DNA from: Deltaproteobacteria bacterium HGW-Deltaproteobacteria-19
Lineage (GTDB): Bacteria > Desulfobacterota > Syntrophia > Syntrophales > PHBD01
Reading direction: 5' to 3'
Assembly: GCA_002841865.1 (NCBI GenBank)
Contig: PHBD01000006.1
Location: 103,883 to 167,882, forward strand
Length of the DNA stretch: 64,000 bases
The notes below the pieces were generated by a model that did not search any database, was not told the DNA's origin, and saw only the letters and a list, made by a program, of their open reading frames with translations. Shown here piece after piece: positions 21,712-29,809 of the stretch. Within the stretch, counting starts at the first letter, position 1, and each line of letters begins with the position of its first letter. A program made the translations under genes and the position numbers.

Positions 21712-23508
21712 TCAGTCCGTGTCGGACTTCAGGACCGCCAGGAAGGCGCTCTGGGGAATGCTGACGTTTCCCACCATCTTCATGCGCTTCTTGCCTTTTT
21801 TCTGCTTCTCCAGGAGCTTCCGCTTCCGTGAGATGTCGCCGCCATAGCATTTGGCCGTGACGTCCTTCCGGAAGGCAGAGATGGTGCTACGGGAGACGAT
21901 CTCGCCGCCGATGGCCCCCTGGATGGCGATCTTGAACATCTGCCGGGGGATCTCGTCCTTCAGCCGGTCGCAGGCCTGGACGCCCCGACTACGGGCCTTG
22001 TCCCGGTGGACGATCTGGGAGAGGGCATCGACTTTTTCCCCGTTCACCAGGATGTCGAGGAGGGCCAGGTTGCTCTCCCGATAGTCGATCAGGTCGTAAT
22101 CGAAGGAGCCGTATCCCTGGGTGACCGACTTGAAGCGGTCGTAGAAATCATAAATGACCTCCGCCAGGGGCATTTCGTACGTAAGTTCGGCCCGTCCCGG
22201 GGTGGGGTAGTTCAGGCTCGAATTCACGGCCCGCTTTTCCATGCAGAGCTTCATGACGGCGCCCAGATAGCGTTCCGGGAGCATCATCATGGCCCGGATG
22301 TACGGCTCTTCGGAGCCGGCGATGGAGACGGGATCCGGATAGTGGGACGGGTTGTCCACGTCGACGACCGTCCCATCCCTCAGGGTGAACCGGTAGCGCA
22401 CTGAGGGGACCGAAAGGATGATGGAGAGGTCGTATTCCCGCTCCAGGCGCTCCTGGACGACGTCCAGGTGGAGAAGCCCCAGGAATCCGCATCGAAATCC
22501 CTGCCCCAGGGCGACGGAGGAGTCTTTCTCGTAGACGAACGAGGCGTCGTTGAGCCGGTATTTCTCCAGTGCGACGGCCAGGTCCTCGTAGTCGTCCGAG
22601 GCGATGGGATAGATGGAGGCGAAGACGACGGGCTTGACCTCCTTGAAACCGGGAAGCGGGCCGTCGCAGGGGCGAGCGTCCAGGGTGATCGTATCGCCCG
22701 TCCGGACGTCGGCGACGGTTTTCACGCCGGCGATGATGTAGCCTACCTCGCCCGCCGAGAGGACGGATCGCTTTTCCCGGTTCAGCAGAAAGCGCCCGAC
22801 TTCTTCCACCCGGTAGGTTGTCCCGTTGTACATGAATCGGATTGTGTCACCGCTTTTCACCGCGCCGTCGAAAACCCGGCAGTTGATGACGGTGCCCCGG
22901 AAGGGGTCGTACTTGGCGTCGAAGATCAGGGCCGCAAGGGGGGCCTCGGGATTTCCTCCGGGTGGCGGGATCCGCTCCACGACGGCCTCGAGAATCGCCT
23001 CGATGCCGATGCCCTCCTTGGCGGAACAGCGCAGCGCATGGTCGGGATCCAGTCCCAGCTCGGCATCGATCTGTTCCAGGACGCGCTCTACGTCGGCCGC
23101 GGGCAGGTCGATCTTGTTGATGACCGGAATGATCTCCAGGTTGTGCTCCAGCGCCAGGTACAGGTTGGCCAGGGTCTGGGCCTGGACCCCCTGGGCCGCG
23201 TCGATCAGGAGGAGCACCCCCTCGCAGGAAGCCAGAGAACGGGAGACTTCGTAGGAGAAGTCCACGTGCCCCGGCGTGTCGATCAGGTTGAGCACATAGT
23301 CCCGGCCGTCTTTCGCCCGGTAGGGCAGGGTGATGGCCTGGCTCTTGATCGTGATTCCCCGTTCCCGCTCAATATCCATGTTGTCGAGGATCTGATCCTG
23401 AAAGTTCCGGTCGTCGCAGACGCCGGTATGCTGGATCAGACGGTCCGCAAGAGTGGACTTGCCGTGGTCGATATGGGCGATGATGCTGAAATTGCGTATG
23501 GTTTCCAT
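21712..23508 (-). CDS. lepA: Elongation factor 4 (LepA)
   Basis: LepA is a ribosome-binding GTPase that affects initiation or back-translocation. All G motifs are present: AHIDHGKST, DTPGHVDF and NKIDLPAAD, followed by EF-Tu-like, EFG III/V-like and LepA-specific C-terminal domains (ending with KKGKKRMKMVGNVSIPQSAF). The 598-residue length is standard. AAGGGAG lies just ahead of ATG 23508, and a perfect TTGACA at 23553-23558 upstream may be its -35 box although no good -10 is spaced correctly. It forms an operon with hemW. Confidence 0.97.
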   Translation of the reverse strand: METIRNFSIIAHIDHGKSTLADRLIQHTGVCDDRNFQDQILDNMDIERERGITIKSQAITLPYRAKDGRDYVLNLIDTPGHVDFSYEVSRSLASCEGVLLLIDAAQGVQAQTLANLYLALEHNLEIIPVINKIDLPAADVERVLEQIDAELGLDPDHALRCSAKEGIGIEAILEAVVERIPPPGGNPEAPLAALIFDAKYDPFRGTVINCRVFDGAVKSGDTIRFMYNGTTYRVEEVGRFLLNREKRSVLSAGEVGYIIAGVKTVADVRTGDTITLDARPCDGPLPGFKEVKPVVFASIYPIASDDYEDLAVALEKYRLNDASFVYEKDSSVALGQGFRCGFLGLLHLDVVQERLEREYDLSIILSVPSVRYRFTLRDGTVVDVDNPSHYPDPVSIAGSEEPYIRAMMMLPERYLGAVMKLCMEKRAVNSSLNYPTPGRAELTYEMPLAEVIYDFYDRFKSVTQGYGSFDYDLIDYRESNLALLDILVNGEKVDALSQIVHRDKARSRGVQACDRLKDEIPRQMFKIAIQGAIGGEIVSRSTISAFRKDVTAKCYGGDISRKRKLLEKQKKGKKRMKMVGNVSIPQSAFLAVLKSDTD

Positions 23509-23876
23509 AAACTCCCTTCGAGGCGCCCTTCCTTACTAGACCCGCGGGGTTTTGTCAATGCGTCCGGGAGGTCCGGACGTCTTCCGATCCGGGAATGCGA
23601 CAAGACCGTCCTTTTCAATATCGACCCGTTCGGGAACGTCTCCGATACCCGCAGCCACAGAGGGGGAGAGACAGGGAATCAAACCGGAGCGGCGGAATGA
23701 GGTGACCGCTCCCGGGCAGGGCAATGGAGCGGTGTGTAAGTGGGTGGATGCGGCCGGGCGAAATCACGGCCGGCCGCCGACCATCCCGGTTCGGGACGCG
23801 ACACGCCTCCCGCCGGTCGCACTTCAGAGTATCCCGGGACGGAATCCCGTCCGCCCGGCGCGGATGGTCTCCGGGA
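23509..23876. other. Noncoding stretch upstream of lepA with alternative hairpins
   Basis: No convincing gene occupies this 368-nt stretch. Three copies of one stem sequence occur: GGAGCGG (23686-23692), ACCGCTCC (23705-23712) and GGAGCGGT (23726-23733), so the middle copy can pair with either flank. A further hairpin-prone GGGACGG/CCGTCC lies near 23845. A 62-codon minus-strand frame (23536-23724) has no ribosome site and no recognisable similarity. The region probably contains the lepA promoter and the 3' end of the lipoprotein transcript. Confidence 0.4.
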
Positions 23877-24788
23877 TCAGGGCGCCTTCTGAAAACGCAC
23901 CGTCATGGGATTCTGCAGTTCAAACTTCAGCCCCTCGACCTTGTGGAACAGTGCCTTCATGTCCGCGAAGGACTCGGGTTTCCCGGCGGTCATCTTCTGC
24001 ATCAGGTCCTTGTTTCCCAGGATCTTTTCGAAATCGAAGTCCATGAGAGTGATCTCCGTACCCTGCCGCCAGGTGGCGTTGGTCTCGATGATGGAACCTT
24101 CGATCCTGACGGAGACGCTCATCCGCATGCCCTTAAAGAGGGTCTGCATCATCTCGACTGTTTTGGGATCCATGGGTTCCTGGGCGGCAGTCTCTTTTTT
24201 CGCGGCGTCGGGGGATGTTTTCTCCTTGCTCAGGTCCTTTGTTTCCTCGGGCAGGCGGACAGTCAGCAGGGCCGGGGAGCCGGCAGCCGCCTTGGCGAAC
24301 TCAAAACGGATGGCGTCATCTCTCTTCGCTTTTTCTGCCGGTTTGCCTTTCGGGGCGGTGTCTTCGTGTTTCTTTTCCTTGCCGATCCGGATCTGGCGGA
24401 CATCGTCGAAGGCGTAAACGGCGCGGTAGCCCGCGGCGGACTCCGTCTTCTCCGGTACGACCGAAACGAACCGGACACCGGTGCCGAACTGGGGCGATTT
24501 CTCCCTGGCCTCCTTTATCATCTTGGCGATCTCGTCCGGCTTCTCGGGCTTTGTCCCCTTCCGGCCGTCCTTTTTCGGGGTAGCGTCGGGCGTCTCCTCC
24601 TGGCCCTCCTTCTCTGCCGCATTGGTCATGCTCTCCATGAATTCCTTGACGGTATTGGAGATGAGGAGCTTTTCCTCGATGGTTCCGGTTCCGTCGGGAA
24701 GAACGGAGATCCGGATGTCATCCTGAATGCATGCCTGCAGAAGCAGGGGCAACATGGCGATGAAACCGGCGATGAGCAAGCGTTTCAT
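23877..24788 (-). CDS. Predicted lipoprotein, function unknown
   Basis: The 303-residue product starts with a lipoprotein signal (MKRLLIAGFIAMLPLLLQAC), with the lipidated Cys at residue 20 and no Asp at +2, suggesting the outer membrane. The mature part begins with a beta-like stretch, DIRISVLPDGTGTIEEKLLI, a pattern seen in small surface lipoproteins of the LppM-like type, and contains three Lys/Glu/Pro-rich low-complexity linkers (about 60-80, 145-165 and 190-205). ATG 24788 was chosen because GGGAGGATCC immediately precedes it; the longer open frame upstream lacks a ribosome site. I do not recognise a specific family. Confidence 0.72.
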   Translation of the reverse strand: MKRLLIAGFIAMLPLLLQACIQDDIRISVLPDGTGTIEEKLLISNTVKEFMESMTNAAEKEGQEETPDATPKKDGRKGTKPEKPDEIAKMIKEAREKSPQFGTGVRFVSVVPEKTESAAGYRAVYAFDDVRQIRIGKEKKHEDTAPKGKPAEKAKRDDAIRFEFAKAAAGSPALLTVRLPEETKDLSKEKTSPDAAKKETAAQEPMDPKTVEMMQTLFKGMRMSVSVRIEGSIIETNATWRQGTEITLMDFDFEKILGNKDLMQKMTAGKPESFADMKALFHKVEGLKFELQNPMTVRFQKAP

Positions 24789-24861
24789 GGATCCTCCCGG
24801 AACCTGCGGCATTTCCCTCAAGGGATTTCCGTTCTTTTCACCACAAAACCATCGTGCGGGC

Positions 24862-24900
24862 AAGAAAAGAAACGGCCCCCCCGGGAACCAGGAGGGCCGC
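24862..24900 (-). terminator. Intrinsic terminator after adk
   Basis: On the minus strand CGGCCCTCC pairs with GGGGGGCCG (one G-U pair) around an 8-9 nt loop, followed by TTTCTTTTCTT. It lies about 57 nt after the adk stop and before the lipoprotein gene, separating the two. Confidence 0.7.
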
Positions 24901-24956
24901 TGTTTCTGCACGTTCGGGTGTTGCGCATCGAGGCGGCCCGTCGGGCCGTGTGCGAA

Positions 24957-25631
24957 TCAGCTCAGCTTTTTGAGCAGGTCTTCGGAGACTTCCTTGACGC
25001 CGGCCGTTCCATCCACTTCGATGACCTTGACGCGCTCCTTGAAATAGTTCACCGCCGCCAGGGAGCCGGTCTTCGTGTCGTAGTAGATGCCGTGACGCTT
25101 GTCGATGGCGTCCTCGTCCTGGTCATCGGCCCGGGCCGTCAGGGTCTCGCAGCCGCAGACCCGGCACACCGGCTTGCCGTCTTTTTCCGCCGGCTTGATC
25201 GCGTCGATGAAGATGTTGTTGGGATGGTTGTTGTCATTGGCGCAGAGCCTCCGGCCCATGATGCGCTGTTTGGCGATCTTCCGGTCCAGGAGGATCTCGA
25301 TGACGAAGTCGAGCTTCATGCCCGCCGCCTGCAGGGCCTTCCAGAGGGCCTCTGCCTGGGCCAGGTTTCTCGGGAAGCCGTCCAGCAGCCAGCCCTTCTT
25401 GCAGTCGTCTTCCTGCAGCCGGCTCAGGATCATGGGAACGGTGATCTCGTCGGGGACCAGTTCGCCCTTGTCGATGAAGGCCTTCGCCTTCATGCCCAAC
25501 TCCGTTCCCCCCTTGATGTTCTGGCGGAAGATGACGCCTGTCTCGATGTGGGGCACGCCAAACTTCTTCTGGACGATGGCGCCCTGGGTGCCCTTGCCGC
25601 TGCCGTTGGGTCCGAAAATAAGAATGTTCAT
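24957..25631 (-). CDS. adk: Adenylate kinase with variant lid
   Basis: Adenylate kinase interconverts ATP+AMP and 2 ADP. The P-loop GPNGSGKGT (7-15), AMP-binding TGVIFRQNI, LLDGFPRN (82-90) and the RADDQDEDAI motif are conserved. The lid (about 128-168) is unusual. The zinc-type lid normally has two CxxC pairs; here the first is a single Cys130 followed by ANDNNHPNN, and the second is CRVCGC (Cys156, 159, 161). Zinc binding by Cys130, His136 and the later cysteines is possible but unproven. The length is 224 residues. GGAG 8 nt upstream supports ATG 25631; the promoter lies at 25742-25770. Confidence 0.9.
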   Translation of the reverse strand: MNILIFGPNGSGKGTQGAIVQKKFGVPHIETGVIFRQNIKGGTELGMKAKAFIDKGELVPDEITVPMILSRLQEDDCKKGWLLDGFPRNLAQAEALWKALQAAGMKLDFVIEILLDRKIAKQRIMGRRLCANDNNHPNNIFIDAIKPAEKDGKPVCRVCGCETLTARADDQDEDAIDKRHGIYYDTKTGSLAAVNYFKERVKVIEVDGTAGVKEVSEDLLKKLS

Positions 25632-25741
25632 GCGTGAACTCCTTTCGTCTTTATGAGACCCCGGAACGCCGCCGGCTCCGACTCGCGGCGTCGGTTTTTT
25701 TTCGGTTGGGCTTCTCCGGAGGGACTCTGCGGTGCGCGAGC

Positions 25742-25770
25742 CTTATAACCAATCCGGGTCAACTTGGCAA
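25742..25770 (-). promoter_or_regulatory. Promoter of adk
   Basis: On the minus strand TTGCCA (25765-25770), a 17-nt spacer and TATAAG (25742-25747) form a good sigma-70 promoter about 110 nt ahead of the adk start. It starts just after the fmdB terminator. Confidence 0.6.
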
Positions 25771-25774
25771 CGTG

Positions 25775-25796
25775 AAAATGCGGCGGACCGCCGCAT
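25775..25796 (-). terminator. Intrinsic terminator after the FmdB-type gene
   Basis: ATGCGGC and GCCGCAT (25778-25796) form a 7-bp stem with a GGTCC loop, followed on the minus strand by TTTT. It begins 14 nt after the stop of the small zinc-ribbon gene. Confidence 0.65.
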
Positions 25797-25809
25797 CGGC
25801 TCAGTGGCC

Positions 25810-26001
25810 TCAGCCGGGACTGCAGGAGGTTGCGGCGCAGGAAGAGCACCCCGATTTTCCACCGGCGAAGGCCGACATCAGCTTGTGGATTTTCTTCGAC
25901 CGGCAGGACGGGCAGGCGAGGTCCGAGTCCCTGTCGCTCGACCGGACCAGGAGTTCAAAGCGATCTTTGCATTTTTTGCATTCGTATTCGTAGATGGGCA
26001 T
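25810..26001 (-). CDS. FmdB family zinc-ribbon protein
   Basis: The 63-residue protein starts MPIYEYECKKCKDRFELL and continues with CPSC, the two knuckles of the FmdB/putative regulatory protein zinc ribbon. A Gly/Ser/Cys-rich tail with CSSC and a final TSCSPG follows, as in many deltaproteobacterial members. FmdB was first linked to formamidase regulation in Methylophilus; its general role is unknown. The start at ATG 26001 is set by the invariant MPIYEY, although the upstream ribosome site is weak. Its promoter is at 26081-26109. Confidence 0.9.
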   Translation of the reverse strand: MPIYEYECKKCKDRFELLVRSSDRDSDLACPSCRSKKIHKLMSAFAGGKSGCSSCAATSCSPG

Positions 26002-26080
26002 GGTGTTTCTGGTTTTCCTTCGGATTTCCCCCGTCCGCCGGGATCGATTACAACGGATCCGAACGCCGGGAGATGGTGGC

Positions 26081-26109
26081 AATGTAGGGCAGGGACCGCG
26101 AAATGTCAA
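26081..26109 (-). promoter_or_regulatory. Promoter of the FmdB-type gene
   Basis: On the minus strand a perfect TTGACA (26104-26109), a 17-nt spacer and TACATT (26081-26086) lie about 75 nt upstream of the start codon. It faces away from the aminotransferase promoter. Confidence 0.7.
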
Positions 26110-26182
26110 GAATTCCGAGTCACGGCGACGTGTTCCATCACGCTTCTGTTGAGGCGGTTCCCTGCAATGCGGCACCCCCGCG

Positions 26183-26211
26183 TTGACGCCGCCCGGCCCC
26201 TGTGGTACAAA
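26183..26211 (+). promoter_or_regulatory. Promoter of the aminotransferase gene
   Basis: TTGACG (26183-26188), a 17-nt spacer and TACAAA (26206-26211) lie about 60 nt upstream of ATG 26274. A GC-rich inverted repeat follows in the leader. Confidence 0.6.
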
Positions 26212-26273
26212 GCTCCCGGCGCCGCCCGGCGTCGGGCCGACAAGCCGGGCAAACACCCGCCAGGAGGCGTTTC

Positions 26274-27455
26274 ATGGCCATTTCCCGGAAGATCCAATCC
26301 TTCATTTCCCAGTCTTCCTGGATCCGCAGGATGTTCGAGGAGGGTGTCCGCCTCAGGCAGATCCATGGCGCCGAAAACGTCTTCGACTTCAGCCTCGGGA
26401 ACCCGAACGTGGACCCCCCGGCGGTCTTCAAGGAAGAACTGCGGAGGCTGGCGGCCGTGGAAATCGAGGGGATGCACGGCTACATGCCCAACGCCGGCTA
26501 CCCGGATACCCGCCGGGCCGTGGCGGACCATCTCTCCGGGATTCACGGCGTCGCCCTGACGGCGGATCACCTCGTCATGACCTGCGGGGCCGGCGGTGCA
26601 CTCAACGTTATCCTGAAGTCGCTCCTGGATCCGGGGGACGAGGTTGTCGTCCCGACCCCCTTCTTCGTGGAGTATCGCTTTTACGCGGACAATGCCGGCG
26701 GAGTCCTGAAACTCGTTCCGACGAAGCCGGACTTTTCCCTCGACCTGGAAGCCCTGTCCGGGGCCATCTCGGACAAGACGAAAGTCGTCCTCATCAATTC
26801 GCCCAACAACCCGACCGGCCGCGTTTACGACGACGCCTCCATCGGGGCGCTCGCGAAAATCCTGGCGGAGAAAAGCCGGGACCTGGGGAGGCCGATCTAC
26901 CTGGTATCCGACGAGCCCTATCGGGAACTCGTGTACGACGGCGTAAAGGTTCCCAGCATTCTTGCGGCCTACGGAAACAGTCTCGTGGCTTCTTCCTACT
27001 CGAAGAACCTGTCCCTGCCGGGGGAACGGATCGGCTACATCGCCGTCAACCCCTCCGCCGAGCCGATGGAGGATCTCCTGGGAGCCCTGGTCCTGTGCAA
27101 CCGCATCCTCGGTTTCGTCAACGCGCCGGCCCTGATGCAGCGGGTGATCAGCCGTCTCCAGGGAGTCCAGGTGGACGCGGGAATCTACCAGAGAAAGCGG
27201 GATCTCCTGTATGAGGGGCTCGTCAATGCCGGCTACGACGTAACGAAGCCGGAGGGTGCCTTCTATCTCTTTCCGCGCAGCCCCATCGAGGATGACGTGG
27301 CCTTCGTCCGGGCCCTGCAGGAGAAGAGGATCCTGACGGTTCCGGGAAGCGGATTCGGTGGTCCCGGGCATTTTCGCATCGCCTACTGCGTCGACGACCG
27401 GACCATCCTGGGAGCCTTGGACGGTTTCGCCGAGGTCCGGCGCGCCTACCGCTGA
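26274..27455 (+). CDS. PLP-dependent aminotransferase, class I/II
   Basis: A fold-type I PLP enzyme of 393 residues, probably an aspartate- or alanine-family aminotransferase. Features include FDFSLGNPNVDPP, GYMPNAGYPDTRRAVA, TCGAGGALNVILKSLLDPGDEV, LINSPNNPTGRVY, the cofactor-binding YLVSDEPYRELVYDG, the Schiff-base lysine in SSYSKNLSLPGERIGY, and the C-terminal Arg in HFRIAYCV. The substrate cannot be read from sequence. ATG 26274 has GGAGG at 26262; the longer frame lacks one. It has its own promoter and stands alone before nrdD. Confidence 0.9.
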   Translation: MAISRKIQSFISQSSWIRRMFEEGVRLRQIHGAENVFDFSLGNPNVDPPAVFKEELRRLAAVEIEGMHGYMPNAGYPDTRRAVADHLSGIHGVALTADHLVMTCGAGGALNVILKSLLDPGDEVVVPTPFFVEYRFYADNAGGVLKLVPTKPDFSLDLEALSGAISDKTKVVLINSPNNPTGRVYDDASIGALAKILAEKSRDLGRPIYLVSDEPYRELVYDGVKVPSILAAYGNSLVASSYSKNLSLPGERIGYIAVNPSAEPMEDLLGALVLCNRILGFVNAPALMQRVISRLQGVQVDAGIYQRKRDLLYEGLVNAGYDVTKPEGAFYLFPRSPIEDDVAFVRALQEKRILTVPGSGFGGPGHFRIAYCVDDRTILGALDGFAEVRRAYR

Positions 27456-27459
27456 AAAA

Positions 27460-27492
27460 ATCCGGGAGCGGCTTTCTCCGTCGCTCCCGGAT
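27460..27492. terminator. Perfect 11-bp hairpin after the aminotransferase, T-run on the minus strand
   Basis: ATCCGGGAGCG (27460-27470) and CGCTCCCGGAT (27482-27492) pair perfectly around an 11-nt loop. In the direction of the upstream gene it is followed by ACAACAAC rather than T residues. On the opposite strand it is followed by TTTTTT, which overlaps the aminotransferase stop codon. It therefore looks like a canonical terminator for minus-strand transcription entering the gene from the right, and a weaker one for the plus strand. Confidence 0.6.
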
Positions 27493-27586
27493 ACAACAAC
27501 CCCCCGACTTCCTTTTAAAAGAACCCCCTTTCGTTGCCCGGGAGGGGGGATCGCTCCTTCCAGATCTCCCATTTTCCCCTTGATTG

Positions 27587-27634
27587 CACCAATATGTAGT
27601 GGTAAAAGAGAGCCTCTACCCCAATATGTTGGGT
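27587..27634 (+). promoter_or_regulatory. Tandem NrdR boxes upstream of nrdD
   Basis: Two imperfect palindromes, CACCAATATGTAGTGG (27587-27602) and CCCCAATATGTTGGGT (27619-27634), share the core CCAATATGT. The cores start at 27591 and 27623, exactly 32 bp or three helical turns apart. Paired boxes at 31-32 bp are the standard architecture for NrdR, the zinc/ATP-cone repressor of ribonucleotide reductase genes. The second box ends 54 nt before the nrdD start codon. Confidence 0.8.
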
Positions 27635-27687
27635 AATTCATCGTCGTCTTAATAATCGGTTCATACAAGAAAGCGGAGGGAATTTCC

Positions 27688-29778
27688 ATGCGTGGAAAGA
27701 TCAGGAAACGGGACGGGCGGCTCGTCAAGTTCAACGCCGAGAAGATTACGAACGCCATCGCCAGGGCCGGGGAGGCGACGGGGGAATTCGACGAGAAGGC
27801 CGCCCGCAAGCTCACCATCCGGGTCCTCAACCTGGCGGAAAAACTCTACAACGGCAACATCATGACCGTGGAGGATGCCCAGGACATCGTTGAGGAAGTG
27901 CTCCTCGATTCCTCCTATCGCAAAACCGCCAAGGCCTACATCATCTACCGGGAGCAGCACGCCCGGTTGCGGGAAATCGCCCAGAAGATGGAGGTGGACC
28001 TGGTTGACCAGTACCTGAAAAAGAAGGACTGGAAGATAAACGAAAACAGCAACATGGACTATTCCCTCCAGGGGCTCAACAACTACATATCCTCGGAGGT
28101 GAGCAAGGTCTACTGGCTGAACGAGATCTATTCCCCGGAGATCCGCAAGGCCCACTCGGACGGGGATTTTCACATCCACGACCTCTCCCTCCTGTCGGTC
28201 TACTGCGTCGGCTGGGACCTCTACGACCTGCTTCTGGAAGGTTTCCGCGGCGTCTCCGGGAAAGTGGAGAGCAGGCCCGCCAAGCATCTCCGGAGCGCCT
28301 TGGGACAGATCGTCAACTTTTTCTATACCCTCCAGGGCGAGGCGGCGGGCGCCCAGGCTTTTTCCAATTTCGACACCCTGCTGGCACCCTTCATCCGCTA
28401 CGATGGTCTCGAATACATCGAGATCAAGCAGGCCCTCCAGGAATTCATCTTCAACATCAACGTTCCGACCCGGGTCGGCTTCCAGACGCCCTTCACGAAC
28501 GTCACCCTCGACGTGACGGTGCCCCGGTATTACGCGGAGCAGTCCGTCATCATCGGCGGCCAGCCCCAGAAAGAGGTTTACGGGGAGTTTCAGAAGGAAA
28601 TGAATCTCTTCAACCGCGCCTTCCTCGAGGTGATGGCGGAAGGGGACGCGAAGGGAAGGGTATTCACGTTTCCCATCCCGACCTACAACGTCACCAAGAA
28701 TTTCAACTGGGAAGACCCGAACCTCGCCAGCCTCTGGGAGATGACGGCCAAGTACGGCGTTCCCTACTTCTCCAATTTCATCAACTCCGACATGAATCCG
28801 GAGGATGCCCGGAGCATGTGCTGCCGGCTCCGCATCGACAACCGCGAGCTGGAAAAGCGGGGTGGCGGGCTGTTCGGCTCCAACCCCCTGACGGGCTCCA
28901 TCGGCGTCATCACCATCAACATGCCCCGGATCGGCTACCTGTCCAAGTCGGAGGACGAGTACCTCCAGCACCTGGAGCGGCTGATGAGCGTCGCCCGGGA
29001 GAGCCTGGAGACGAAGCGCAAGGTCCTGGAGAAGTTTACCGATGGAAACCTGTACCCCTACACGAGGCACTACCTGCGGAAGATCAAGGAGCGTTTCGGC
29101 GAATACTGGAAGAACCACTTTTCCACCATCGGACTGGTGGGGATGAACGAGGCGTGCCAGAATCTGCTGGGAGAGAACCTGGGCAGCCCCGAGGGCCAGC
29201 GGTTCACGAAGAAGGTTCTCGACTTCATGCGGGACCGGCTGGTTCACTTCCAGCGCCAGACGGGAAACAACTACAACCTGGAATCGACCCCTGCCGAGGG
29301 GACCAGTTACCGGTTGGCCAAGATCGACAAGGGAAAATATCCCGAGATCCTCTGCGCCAACGAGCACCACGTCCGGGACGAGAAGGCGGAGCCCTTCTAC
29401 ACAAATTCGACCCAGCTGCCGGTGAATTACACCGACGACATCTTCGAGGCCCTGGACCTGCAGGACGAGATCCAGTCGAAGTATACCGGGGGCACTGTCT
29501 TCCATACGTTTGCCGGCGAGCGCGTCGACGATCCGGAGGCGGTCAAAAGCCTTGTCCGGAAGGTCTGCACCCGTTATCACCTTCCGTACATGACCTTTAC
29601 ACCCACCTTCAGCATCTGCCCATCCCACGGATACCTGAAGGGGGAACAGGAAGAATGCCCGGAGTGCCAGTCGCCCTGCGAGATCTATTCGCGGGTGGTG
29701 GGATACCTGCGGCCGGTCCAGCAGTGGAACAAGGGAAAGCAGGCGGAATTCGAGCTGAGAAGGGAATACGGGTTCTGA
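27688..29778 (+). CDS. nrdD: Anaerobic (class III) ribonucleoside-triphosphate reductase
   Basis: NrdD reduces NTPs to dNTPs with an oxygen-sensitive glycyl radical. The 696-residue protein begins with an ATP-cone (KIRKRDGRLVKFNAEKITNA, about 1-90) that senses ATP/dATP. The catalytic barrel has HSDGDFHIHDL, the Cys-bearing MCCRLRIDN and GSIGVITINMPRIGYL. The C-terminal zinc site is CPSHGYLKGEQEECPEC, and RVVGYLRPVQQWNKGK supplies the glycyl radical. ATG 27688 has a GCGGAGGGAA ribosome site. It is regulated by NrdR boxes and followed immediately by nrdG. Confidence 0.97.
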   Translation: MRGKIRKRDGRLVKFNAEKITNAIARAGEATGEFDEKAARKLTIRVLNLAEKLYNGNIMTVEDAQDIVEEVLLDSSYRKTAKAYIIYREQHARLREIAQKMEVDLVDQYLKKKDWKINENSNMDYSLQGLNNYISSEVSKVYWLNEIYSPEIRKAHSDGDFHIHDLSLLSVYCVGWDLYDLLLEGFRGVSGKVESRPAKHLRSALGQIVNFFYTLQGEAAGAQAFSNFDTLLAPFIRYDGLEYIEIKQALQEFIFNINVPTRVGFQTPFTNVTLDVTVPRYYAEQSVIIGGQPQKEVYGEFQKEMNLFNRAFLEVMAEGDAKGRVFTFPIPTYNVTKNFNWEDPNLASLWEMTAKYGVPYFSNFINSDMNPEDARSMCCRLRIDNRELEKRGGGLFGSNPLTGSIGVITINMPRIGYLSKSEDEYLQHLERLMSVARESLETKRKVLEKFTDGNLYPYTRHYLRKIKERFGEYWKNHFSTIGLVGMNEACQNLLGENLGSPEGQRFTKKVLDFMRDRLVHFQRQTGNNYNLESTPAEGTSYRLAKIDKGKYPEILCANEHHVRDEKAEPFYTNSTQLPVNYTDDIFEALDLQDEIQSKYTGGTVFHTFAGERVDDPEAVKSLVRKVCTRYHLPYMTFTPTFSICPSHGYLKGEQEECPECQSPCEIYSRVVGYLRPVQQWNKGKQAEFELRREYGF

Positions 29779-29809
29779 ACCGGTGAATGCGGGATGTAGC
29801 GCTCTCAAA

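Noticed and set aside
23536-23724. A 62-codon minus-strand frame upstream of lepA.
   Set aside because: It lacks a ribosome site and similarity, and covers the hairpin-rich noncoding region.
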